Below, in pieces: positions 42,413-49,510 of a stretch of 64,000 bases of DNA. Position numbers and translations under genes: made by a program. Position 1 is the first letter of the stretch. Every line of letters begins with the position of its first letter. Origin of the DNA: Candidatus Anstonellales archaeon (lineage in GTDB: Archaea; Micrarchaeota; Micrarchaeia; Anstonellales; CG1-02-47-40). The notes beneath the pieces were generated by a model, which ran no database searches, was not told where the DNA came from, and saw nothing but the letters and a program-made list of their open reading frames with translations. Where the stretch lies: positions 62,001 through 126,000 of the forward strand of contig JAWCQO010000001.1 in NCBI GenBank assembly GCA_038869735.1, in the 5' to 3' direction.

Positions 42413-43741
42413 GTGGGGAAAACTTATATTGAAACCGTAAAATACTTAATTCATGCAAATATAGAAATCGACGGCCTTGTAGAAAAGCCAGACGTTGTAG
42501 GAGCTATTTTTGGCCAAACAGAGGGCCTTTTGGGAGACGAGTTGGATTTAAGAGACCTCCAAAAAAATGGACGTATAGGCCGCATTGAAGTTGATTTGCA
42601 AGAGAAAGGAGGGAAGAGTGTCGGGAAAATTAAAATTCCTTCCTCCCTCGATATGGTTGAGACAAGTATACTTGCAGCTTCTCTTGAGACAGTAGACCGA
42701 GTCGGTCCTTGCGAAGCACGGATAGTTGTTGAAAAAGTTGAGGATACAAGAAACATAAAAAGAAAAGAGCTTATTGAAAGAGCAAAAAAACTGTTAAGAG
42801 AGATGTTAATAGAAGAGATACCAGAGAGCAGAGAAATATCAGAACAAGTACGCGTGGAAGTAAAGGCATCTGAAATCTGCGAGTACGGGCCTGAGAAGCT
42901 TCCATGCGGACCAGGAATTGACAGATACGATTCAATAATCCTTGTTGAAGGACGTGCAGATGTTATAAACCTTCTAAAAAACGATATAACAAATGTTATT
43001 GCTATTGGAGGAGCGAATATCACTGAAACCATCGCAAACCTCTGCAGGAAGAAGGAGGTAACGGTATTTCTAGACGGTGATAGAGGAGGAGACATAATAC
43101 TACGCGAACTTGCAAGTGCGGCAGAGATAGATTTTGTAGCACGGGCTCCAAAAGGAAAGGAAGTAGAGGAACTCTCAAGAAAGGAGGTTATAAAATGTCT
43201 CCGCGCGAAAGTACCTTACGAACAAGAGAATTCAATAAAGGAGGGATTAGAAAACGGAAAAAGGGAAGACGTTTACAAGCCTTCATATCAACAAGCCGGT
43301 TCTTCAGTTTATGAAAGATACAGAGAAGGGCATTATGAAAAAAAACTTCCATATAGACGGAGACGAGAAGCGGATGTTCCAGCCGTGACCCAAACCTCTT
43401 CGGATAACTCTTCTCAGGAAATGCAGGAAACAGAAGAGAGGGGTGGATTCCAACCTTCAGAGGTCCCTGAAGTGTATATTAGAAGTCTGGATGAGTTGGA
43501 AAATACCCTTCGAGCACGATTTTATAATGATGCAAAGGAATGTATAAGAGAAATTCCAGTACGAGATATAATAAAAAGTTTGGAGGAAGAAACGGAGGTA
43601 TCTTCTGTTGTTTTCGACGGAATAGTGACGCAAAGGCTTGCTGAGATGGCTGAAAATAAGGGAGTTAAATTCCTCGTAGGGGTAAAGATGGGTAATGTTT
43701 TTAGAAGACCAACAAAGACACTTATTTACACGAAAACTTAG
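42413..43741 (+). CDS. dnaG: Archaeal DnaG primase-like protein
   Basis: Toprim-domain protein related to bacterial primase; in archaea it is associated with the RNA exosome and can prime in vitro. The N-terminal KPDVVGAIFGQTEGLLGDEL and KNGRIGRIEV are conserved. The Toprim motif is SIILVEGRADVINLLK (Glu), with Asp in VFLDGDRGG. After residue 290 comes a charged low-complexity linker of about 85 residues, then a conserved C-terminal domain. The start is a GTG at 42413 with GAGGTGA five bases upstream; this gives the family N-terminus GKTYIETVKYLIHA and leaves out an unlikely hydrophobic extension. Confidence 0.93.
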   Translation: MGKTYIETVKYLIHANIEIDGLVEKPDVVGAIFGQTEGLLGDELDLRDLQKNGRIGRIEVDLQEKGGKSVGKIKIPSSLDMVETSILAASLETVDRVGPCEARIVVEKVEDTRNIKRKELIERAKKLLREMLIEEIPESREISEQVRVEVKASEICEYGPEKLPCGPGIDRYDSIILVEGRADVINLLKNDITNVIAIGGANITETIANLCRKKEVTVFLDGDRGGDIILRELASAAEIDFVARAPKGKEVEELSRKEVIKCLRAKVPYEQENSIKEGLENGKREDVYKPSYQQAGSSVYERYREGHYEKKLPYRRRREADVPAVTQTSSDNSSQEMQETEERGGFQPSEVPEVYIRSLDELENTLRARFYNDAKECIREIPVRDIIKSLEEETEVSSVVFDGIVTQRLAEMAENKGVKFLVGVKMGNVFRRPTKTLIYTKT

Positions 43742-43805
43742 AGATTCAGCAGAGAAATGAAAAACCACAAAGAGAAAAAGATAAAGATATGCAGAAGAAA
43801 TAGGG

Positions 43806-43967
43806 CTAGTATGTACGTATAGCGTGTCCGGTTATTTCTAAGTTACATGTAGCGTGTTCTTTGCACCACTTATAGCACTTTAAAGCCCACTGTTTTTGCT
43901 TATAAGCCAACCCACATATGGGACAAGTGTGTTTTTTGAGGTGTTTGATATTTTTTTTTGTTTTCAT
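43806..43967 (-). CDS. Small Cys-rich putative metal-binding protein
   Basis: Protein of 53 residues with HTCPICGLAYKQKQWALKC followed by YKWCKEHATCNLEI. Two CxxC-type and two further cysteines plus histidine make a likely zinc or copper site. I recall short archaeal proteins with the WCxxHxxCNLEI pattern near heavy-metal transporters, but cannot name a family. ATG 43967 is chosen; an in-frame GTG at 43994 is possible. A TATA-like AATATAAAATATA lies about 30 bases upstream. It follows copA on the same strand, suggesting a role in metal handling. Confidence 0.65.
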   Translation of the reverse strand: MKTKKNIKHLKKHTCPICGLAYKQKQWALKCYKWCKEHATCNLEITGHAIRTY

Positions 43968-44011
43968 GGGAATATACCGGCGGCACTTAAACACGACTAT
44001 ATTTTATATTT

Positions 44012-46297
44012 TTATTTTTCTTTCCCTGCAATGCTTTTTGGCCTAAAACTTTTCATAATCAGAGTGTTTAGAACCACGCTAAGTGAGGAGAGCGCCATTG
44101 CACCTCCTGCTATAACCGGGGAAAGAGTAAATCCTGTAAATGGATAGAGAACCCCCATAGCAATAGGTATTCCGACTGAATTATAGAAGAACGCCCAAAA
44201 GAGATTTTGTTTTATTTTTTTCATAGTATAATCTGAAAGTTCTATTGCAGTTAAAACGGCACGCAAGTCATTTTTTACTAAAACTACACTCCCACTTTCT
44301 ATCGCAATATCAGTGCCTTCTCCAACAGCAATTCCAACATCAGCTTTAGCAAGCGCGGGGGCATCGTTGATTCCGTCACCAACAAATGCTACCTTTGAAC
44401 CAGTGGCCTGCAACCTTGATACTTCTCTTGCTTTATGTTGGGGTGGTACGCCCGCTAAGACTTTTTTGATTCCAACTGTCTTTGCTATGGCCTTCGCAGT
44501 ACGTTCGTTATCGCCAGTTATCATCAAAACATCAATGCCCATTTTTTGCAAACTTGATATGGCTTGAGGGGAATGCTCTTTTATTGTGTCTGCTATTGCT
44601 ATTAAACCTAATAATTTGCTATCCGAAGCTACGGCCACAACGGTTTTGCCGCTGTTTTCAAGTTTGTGCATTTCTCTTTCTGCTGCATGGCTTAGTGAGA
44701 CATTTCTTTTTTTCATAAATGCAGCATTGCCAACGATTATTTCGTGATTCCCAATTTTTGTTGATATGCCATATCCGGGTATTACTTTAAATGATGATGT
44801 CTTGAGTAAGTTGATTTTAAGTTTCTTTGCTTTGTTTATTATAGCTTCTCCAAGATGGTGCTCTGATTTCTTTTCGGCGGAAGCTGCGATAAGTAAAAGT
44901 TTTTTGCTTGTTATGCCGAAGGGAATTATATCAGTAACTTCTGCCTTACCTTTAGTTATTGTTCCTGTCTTATCGAGAACTATTTTTTTGATCTTATGCA
45001 TTAACTCAAGACTCTCTGCGTTTTTGAAAAGTATTCCGTATTCGGCCCCTTTGCCGGTCCCCATCATCACCGCAGTTGGAGTTGCAAGGCCCATAGCACA
45101 TGGACAGGCAATTATCAGCGTAGAAACAAAGATTGTAAGTGAGAAGACAAGTTTTTCTTTTGCAACAAAAAACCAGTATGAAAAGGACACGAGTGAGAGG
45201 ATAAGGACGGCCCAAACAAAATTTCCTGCAACAATATCAACAAGTTTTTGAATGGGGGCTTTTGAGCCTTGTGCCTCCTCAACTAGTTTTATTATTTGCG
45301 CCAACAGCGTATCTGAGCCTACCTTAGTGGCTCTAAATTTAATAAACCCTGTTTTATTTATTGTGCCGCCTATAACAATACTTCCTTTCTTTTTGTGGAT
45401 GGGCATGCTCTCTCCAGTCACCATGCTTTCATCAATGCTCGAAGAACCATCAATTACGACTCCATCAACAGGAATCTTGCCTCCTGGCTTCACTAGGATT
45501 ATGTCGCCGGGTATGACACTACTAATGGGGACTTCTATTTCTTTTCCATTTCTAATTATGGTAGCCGTCTTTGGTTGTAAACCTATTAGCCGTTTTATTG
45601 CCTCAGAAGTCCTGCCTTTTGCTATGGATTCTAGATATTTACCGACAACTATAAATGAAAGTAGAAGAGCGGCAGTTTCAAAATATACTTCACCTTCAAT
45701 AAGCCCAATCGTTACTACGGCACTATAAAGATAAGCAGTACCTACTCCGATTGCCACAAGACTTTCCATTCCTGGCATTCGATTTATAAGAGAACGAATT
45801 CCTCTTACAAAAAAATCTCTGTTTAGATATAGTACCGGAGTAGAAAATAGAAATTGGAGTATTGCAGAGTTTTCAGATATTAGCGGCGGATATTCTAAAA
45901 GGATGATTCCTTTGACCATCTCTGGGAGGCCGAGTATTAGGGTTGGAAGTGAAAGGGTAAAGGAGTATATTACCCTTAACCTAAGCTCTGCTATTTCTCG
46001 TTCACGCTGAATTTTTTCTTTGTCGCGGGCTTCCGAACCATAAAGAAGGGAGGAGGTACCGCTATCCTCACTTTTGTGTTGGCTTTCGTCTATTTCAGCC
46101 TTGTACCCAAGAAGGTCAATAGTTTTTTTGAAATCGTCAGGACTAGTTTTCTTCTCATCGAATTCAACTATTGCATTATTAGTAGCAAAATTTACAACAG
46201 CCGCTTTCACGCCATCAATTTTTTTGAGTCTTTTTTCAATGTTTGTGGCGCACGAAGCACAGTGCATCCCTAAAATGTAGAATTTTATTTTTTTCAT
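44012..46297 (-). CDS. copA: Copper-transporting P1B-type ATPase
   Basis: Copper exporter. One N-terminal HMA domain carries GMHCASCATN (Cys13/Cys16). The transmembrane metal site is Cys398-Pro-Cys400 in IIACPCAMGLATP. The phosphorylation motif is LDKTGTITKGKAEV, the SEHHLGEAI motif binds ATP, and GDGINDAPALAKADVG is the hinge. Eight membrane segments in the standard P1B order are visible. A CPC motif with a single HMA fits Cu(I) export. GGAGGG precedes the ATG. It is the fifth gene of a leftward copper operon. Confidence 0.96.
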   Translation of the reverse strand: MKKIKFYILGMHCASCATNIEKRLKKIDGVKAAVVNFATNNAIVEFDEKKTSPDDFKKTIDLLGYKAEIDESQHKSEDSGTSSLLYGSEARDKEKIQREREIAELRLRVIYSFTLSLPTLILGLPEMVKGIILLEYPPLISENSAILQFLFSTPVLYLNRDFFVRGIRSLINRMPGMESLVAIGVGTAYLYSAVVTIGLIEGEVYFETAALLLSFIVVGKYLESIAKGRTSEAIKRLIGLQPKTATIIRNGKEIEVPISSVIPGDIILVKPGGKIPVDGVVIDGSSSIDESMVTGESMPIHKKKGSIVIGGTINKTGFIKFRATKVGSDTLLAQIIKLVEEAQGSKAPIQKLVDIVAGNFVWAVLILSLVSFSYWFFVAKEKLVFSLTIFVSTLIIACPCAMGLATPTAVMMGTGKGAEYGILFKNAESLELMHKIKKIVLDKTGTITKGKAEVTDIIPFGITSKKLLLIAASAEKKSEHHLGEAIINKAKKLKINLLKTSSFKVIPGYGISTKIGNHEIIVGNAAFMKKRNVSLSHAAEREMHKLENSGKTVVAVASDSKLLGLIAIADTIKEHSPQAISSLQKMGIDVLMITGDNERTAKAIAKTVGIKKVLAGVPPQHKAREVSRLQATGSKVAFVGDGINDAPALAKADVGIAVGEGTDIAIESGSVVLVKNDLRAVLTAIELSDYTMKKIKQNLFWAFFYNSVGIPIAMGVLYPFTGFTLSPVIAGGAMALSSLSVVLNTLIMKSFRPKSIAGKEK

Positions 46298-46312
46298 CTA
46301 ATCCCTCCGTCT

Positions 46313-47233
46313 CTATATGTATGTAAGCGGTCCTTTTGGTCCGGCTATCATTATGATGGAAGCAGCCAGAAAAAGAGATGCAGAAAAGTAGAAGAAGTCA
46401 GAAAGCCCTGAGTTATGATGCTCCTTCTTTGCAGCACCCACTTCTCGATACATCATATAACTTAAACCAAATATTACAATAACACATAGTGAGAAGAAGA
46501 TATAAAGAAATGGCAGAAGGTTATCAGAGAAGAGCATAATTGAGGTCATTGCACCCATTGGTCCTGACATCATTCCCGCCATTATTCCCTCCATCGCCCC
46601 CATAACTCCACAAAAACGCCCTAAATTGACGCCTAACCCTATCCCTATAGTCATCCCAACTAGTGAACCTATAAACATACCGTTTGTTGCACCTACGAGA
46701 AGGCCGAACATTGAACCGCAAACCATACCCATTGTCATTCCTATCATCATACCATTTGTGCAGGACAAACCTTTGCGATAGCATGACATATGGTAATAAG
46801 CGAATGCAGTAGAGATTGATGCGAAGATAGCAAGCAGAAGAAAAGGGAGATAGGCTGAATCGAACATCCCTCCAAAGTATCCCAAAGCACCTAAAAAGAT
46901 AAGTGTTAGTAATGAAACGAGAGCATTAATAAGGAGTCTGCGTTCGACTTCTAAAGAAGCATCCCTACCATCAACAAGACGCATGCAATAATCTTTTACA
47001 AACGCCCAGTTGCCGCGAGTCACAAAAGATTCTTTATTAGTCTCAATAAAGCCTTTTAGCGCAAGAGCTTCTTTCAATGATGAAAAGTCATTTTCGCTTG
47101 AGTAGAAAACAACTATGCCGGAGTCGTAATCTATGCTCTTTAGTTCTGCATTATGGTCCCGTGCAATTTTCTCTAAAAGTTTCTCGCAACTGCTGCACGA
47201 AAGGCCGGTTAAATGCAAAGTTAAATCAGGCAT
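46313..47233 (-). CDS. HMA-domain protein with Gly/Met-rich membrane region
   Basis: A 306-residue protein of unusual design. Residues 1-65 are a heavy-metal-associated domain with GLSCSSCEKLLEKI. After a polar linker come two membrane segments (about 110-155). Then, at about residues 160-235, there is a continuous glycine/methionine repeat region: NGMMIGMTMGMVCGSMFG, GATNGMFIGSLVGMTIGIG, GVMGAMEGIMAGMMSGPMG. Two or three more membrane segments follow. The Met-rich helices could form a copper path, as Met clusters do in known copper transporters. I know no named family. It lies between CopZ-like and CopA genes, so a copper role is strongly suggested but not proven. Confidence 0.75.
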   Translation of the reverse strand: MPDLTLHLTGLSCSSCEKLLEKIARDHNAELKSIDYDSGIVVFYSSENDFSSLKEALALKGFIETNKESFVTRGNWAFVKDYCMRLVDGRDASLEVERRLLINALVSLLTLIFLGALGYFGGMFDSAYLPFLLLAIFASISTAFAYYHMSCYRKGLSCTNGMMIGMTMGMVCGSMFGLLVGATNGMFIGSLVGMTIGIGLGVNLGRFCGVMGAMEGIMAGMMSGPMGAMTSIMLFSDNLLPFLYIFFSLCVIVIFGLSYMMYREVGAAKKEHHNSGLSDFFYFSASLFLAASIIMIAGPKGPLTYI

Positions 47234-47237
47234 AGGA

Positions 47238-47459
47238 TCACTTTTTGAGTAATGGAATTTTAGCTACAGTATAGCCTTCTTTTTCTATTGCGACTATTGC
47301 TGACTCAATAGCATCTTTACTTTTGGCATCAAATCTTATCTCACCTTTTTTGGAATCTACGCTGATGTTTGATATCCCTCCTATTTCTGAGAGAGCGTCT
47401 TGAAGAAGAAGTTCGCAAGAGCGGCAGTGAAGCCCAACTACTTTCAAAACTTCAGTCAT
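47238..47459 (-). CDS. CopZ-like HMA copper chaperone
   Basis: Single heavy-metal-associated domain of about 73 residues. The metal loop is GLHCRSCELLLQDAL; the rest has the beta-alpha-beta pattern ISVDSKKGEIRFDAK and ends KEGYTVAKIPLLKK. It should carry Cu(I) or a similar metal to CopA. The ATG at 47459 is preferred over 47486 because GAGGTGA lies in front and the start overlaps the stop of the previous gene (ATGA). Leu-Leu-Leu after the second cysteine is a little unlike classical CopZ. Confidence 0.85.
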   Translation of the reverse strand: MTEVLKVVGLHCRSCELLLQDALSEIGGISNISVDSKKGEIRFDAKSKDAIESAIVAIEKEGYTVAKIPLLKK

Positions 47460-47935
47460 TTTTTCATCACCTCGCAGTTGCTGCATTGCCTTTTTAGGAG
47501 AAAGTGGATGGAGAGCGCAAGAAAGACTATGCTAATTAATCCTAAGGATAGGTTAAAACCAGAGATAAACGCTGCGGCAGAACCCAGGCCTGCCCACATT
47601 AGAAGGGGGGGATAACAGAAAGGGCATGATGTTGTAAAGAATGCTAAAGTGCTACCAATAACAGACAGTTTTAGTGGAAGAGTATGTTTCTCTTTGTTAG
47701 AGTGGTTGTAGAAGAGGAGAGTAGCATTAAGAGAAATGAGAAGAGAAATGCAAAATATTATGAGCAATAGCAATGGGTCTGTAAAGGGATTTATCTGCAG
47801 TGGTAAAGGAACTATAAAGTTGGAAGTTATTGAGAGTATAATAAAAAATATGAGAAAGAGGAGACTAAACAAGAGAGTATATTCTCTTTTTGATAGTATG
47901 TTCCGTAGGTATAGGATAGAATGTGATGCGCTCAT
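47456..47935 (-). CDS. Four-helix membrane protein with CPFC motif
   Basis: A 159-residue protein with about four membrane segments (roughly residues 21-42, 52-76, 88-115, 125-150). FFTTSCPFCYPPLL lies at the start of segment 3; a CxxC next to a membrane helix resembles the metal-binding pairs of MerT-like and other small metal or redox membrane proteins. The tail ends QCSNCEVMKK with another CxxC facing the cytoplasm. It overlaps its neighbours at both ends (ATGA type). Function is probably metal transfer or disulphide chemistry within the copper operon; this is inferred from the cysteines and position. Confidence 0.7.
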   Translation of the reverse strand: MSASHSILYLRNILSKREYTLLFSLLFLIFFIILSITSNFIVPLPLQINPFTDPLLLLIIFCISLLISLNATLLFYNHSNKEKHTLPLKLSVIGSTLAFFTTSCPFCYPPLLMWAGLGSAAAFISGFNLSLGLISIVFLALSIHFLLKRQCSNCEVMKK

Positions 47936-48651
47936 ACGACCACTAGTTTGCCTCCCCTAAACATTCTCATGCCGCAATTGTACTCGAAGGTACCTTCTCT
48001 GTTTGGAATAAAATCGACTATCTGTTCCTCACCGCTTTTTGAAATTGCACGGACGTTTAAACCATATATGACGAGCTGTCTTCCACAACCTGCATTCTTA
48101 TCGGCTGAGAAATGCAGCCTGACCGGTACTCCCTTTTTTACTTCTATTCTGTCTTTGTCATATCTCCCTGTCGAAAGCGCCCTAATATAGATATCCTGTA
48201 CTTCTTTATTACCGGATGTTCCAGTAACATAAGAGGAGGGAGAGGTGTTTGATGAGGGAGAGCGGATAGTGTTTAGAGTTGTAAGGGATGCATCAAGAGG
48301 ACATGCTCCAACATTCCCACTTTCGCATGATGGTTGCGACGAAGATGACAGGATACCGGCAACAAGATAAATCAGAAGAAGGATTGCAAGGGACGAAGCT
48401 AGTATAAAGGGGAAGGTATTCATTTGTGCATTTATTTGAGCGGTTTTTGCCATTTGATTATTTAGTTGAGTAGTTGCTTTGTTTTCTGAGGCTTTTTCAT
48501 TTCTTGTCTCTTGATCGCAGCCACAACCAAAAGAGCTCCTGGGAATCTCGTTTGGTTCTTCTTGTGGTGTATTGCTTTGGTTTACAATGGGTTCAATATG
48601 GACCACCTCTATGTTAAATTTATTAAATTTAATTGCTGTTAGATGTATCAT
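47932..48651 (-). CDS. Membrane-anchored cupredoxin-like protein
   Basis: Three parts. The cytoplasmic N-terminal 75 residues are polar and contain FGCGCDQET, a possible metal-capture loop. A membrane segment spans about residues 80-102. The extracellular part has a low-complexity Ser/Thr linker and a C-terminal cupredoxin-type domain (about 150-239), with DRIEVKKGVPVRLHF, NAGCGRQLVIYG and FEYNCGMRMFRGGKLVVV as probable copper ligands (Cys, His-less, Met). It is the first gene of the leftward operon, opposite the winged-helix regulator. A periplasm-side copper buffer or donor is likely. Lack of an obvious His ligand is unusual. Confidence 0.75.
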   Translation of the reverse strand: MIHLTAIKFNKFNIEVVHIEPIVNQSNTPQEEPNEIPRSSFGCGCDQETRNEKASENKATTQLNNQMAKTAQINAQMNTFPFILASSLAILLLIYLVAGILSSSSQPSCESGNVGACPLDASLTTLNTIRSPSSNTSPSSYVTGTSGNKEVQDIYIRALSTGRYDKDRIEVKKGVPVRLHFSADKNAGCGRQLVIYGLNVRAISKSGEEQIVDFIPNREGTFEYNCGMRMFRGGKLVVV

Positions 48652-48656
48652 TTGAC

Positions 48657-48687
48657 TGAAACAATATAAATTAGATAATGAAACAAT
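48657..48687. promoter_or_regulatory. Direct repeat, putative operator between copper operon and regulator
   Basis: TGAAACAAT occurs twice in the same orientation, at 48657-48665 and 48679-48687, 22 bases apart, or about two helical turns. The repeats bracket AATATAAATT, a TATA-like element for the rightward gene; GTTTTTAATG (about 48689-48698) could serve the leftward operon. This layout suits a dimeric regulator that controls both promoters. The repeat is seen; regulation is inferred. Confidence 0.5.
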
Positions 48688-48716
48688 GTTTTTAATGTAG
48701 GTTGTAGTGTGAAAAT

Positions 48717-49187
48717 ATGGAAAACATAAATAAAGTAATAGCTGGGATTTTAGTTACGGCATTCTTTATTTTTCTTATTACGGCGCTTTCCTTTGTTTAT
48801 GTAGCATCAATCGAAGGTGCGGAGATACCAAGTCTTTTTCAGCCGTTTCTCCAGTATCATGTTGAGTTCATGATAATTATGGGGCTTGTGGGTTTCGTTG
48901 CTGGGATTGTTATTTATAATAATCTTATATCGACCATTCAGAGGCAAAAAAAGACAAATGTTGGGATAGTGATGAAGTTCCTTGAAGACAAAGAAAGGGA
49001 GATTTTGGAGCTGCTCTTAAAGAGAGACGGGATGACAACACAGAGTGAAATTTCAAGACTCCCTGGAATGAACAGATTAAAGGCTCACCGCATCGTAAAG
49101 AAACTTGAAAAAAGAGGAATAATATACATAGAAAAAAACGGAAAAGTGAATATGGTTCGCCTTATAGACGAACTGAAAGAAAAATGA
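48717..49187 (+). CDS. Membrane-tethered winged-helix regulator
   Basis: Two membrane segments (about residues 5-30 and 48-70) precede a C-terminal winged helix. The latter reads REILELLLKRDGMTTQSEIS, then RLPGMNRLKAHRIVKKLEKR with a wing ending IEKNGKVNMVRL, matching the archaeal MarR/COG2512-like DNA-binding type. Such proteins sense the membrane or outside and act on nearby promoters. It diverges from the copper operon with 65 bases between them and is the obvious candidate regulator. The extracellular loop between segments is short (ASIEGAEIPSLFQPF) and has no Cys, so the signal is unclear. Confidence 0.8.
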   Translation: MENINKVIAGILVTAFFIFLITALSFVYVASIEGAEIPSLFQPFLQYHVEFMIIMGLVGFVAGIVIYNNLISTIQRQKKTNVGIVMKFLEDKEREILELLLKRDGMTTQSEISRLPGMNRLKAHRIVKKLEKRGIIYIEKNGKVNMVRLIDELKEK

Positions 49188-49197
49188 AAAGAAAAAG

Positions 49198-49443
49198 TTA
49201 TCCTATGACTTCTCCAATTGCAAAGCTGGAACGAAGCTCCTTTATCTTTATCTTCACATTGTCGCCTTCCTTCGTATTCGGCACAAAGATTACAAAGCCG
49301 TCTTTCTTTGCTATTCCGTCTCCTTTTGCTGCTTTGGCCTCTATAGTGACATCAAGCTCATCGTTTACCTTGACGGGTTTGGGGCCAAAATCTCGTATGC
49401 CTCGCCTACCAAATCTACTATCTTCTCCCTCTGAACCTTTCAT
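49198..49443 (-). CDS. Small TRAM-domain protein
   Basis: RNA-binding beta-barrel protein of about 81 residues. A short basic N-terminus (DSRFGRRGIRDFGPKPVKV) leads into the TRAM core, with VTIEAKAAKGDGIAKKDGFV and VPNTKEGDNVKIKIKEL. Stand-alone TRAM proteins are common in Euryarchaeota and have been linked to cold-responsive RNA chaperone activity. ATG 49443 has GGAGGT seven bases upstream, so it is preferred to the GTG at 49449. It converges on the regulator gene and diverges from the large surface protein. Confidence 0.92.
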   Translation of the reverse strand: MKGSEGEDSRFGRRGIRDFGPKPVKVNDELDVTIEAKAAKGDGIAKKDGFVIFVPNTKEGDNVKIKIKELRSSFAIGEVIG

Positions 49444-49490
49444 CCTCACTACCTCCTTTGTCAGATTTTGCGTTGGTTGGTTATGGAAGA

Positions 49491-49500
49491 GGTTATTTAA
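49491..49500. promoter_or_regulatory. AT-rich TATA element shared by two divergent genes
   Basis: GTTATTTAAA lies about 27 bases before the ATG at 49523 and about 50 bases before the TRAM start on the other strand. Rightward transcription would begin near 49520, making the second ATG of the surface protein leaderless. Confidence 0.45.
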
Positions 49501-49510
49501 AAATGATGGT

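Noticed and set aside
49184-49510. Upstream extension of the large surface-protein frame by 109 codons
   Set aside because: It is antisense to the TRAM-domain gene, which has a clear domain and ribosome site. A signal peptide and TATA box place the real start at 49511 or 49523.
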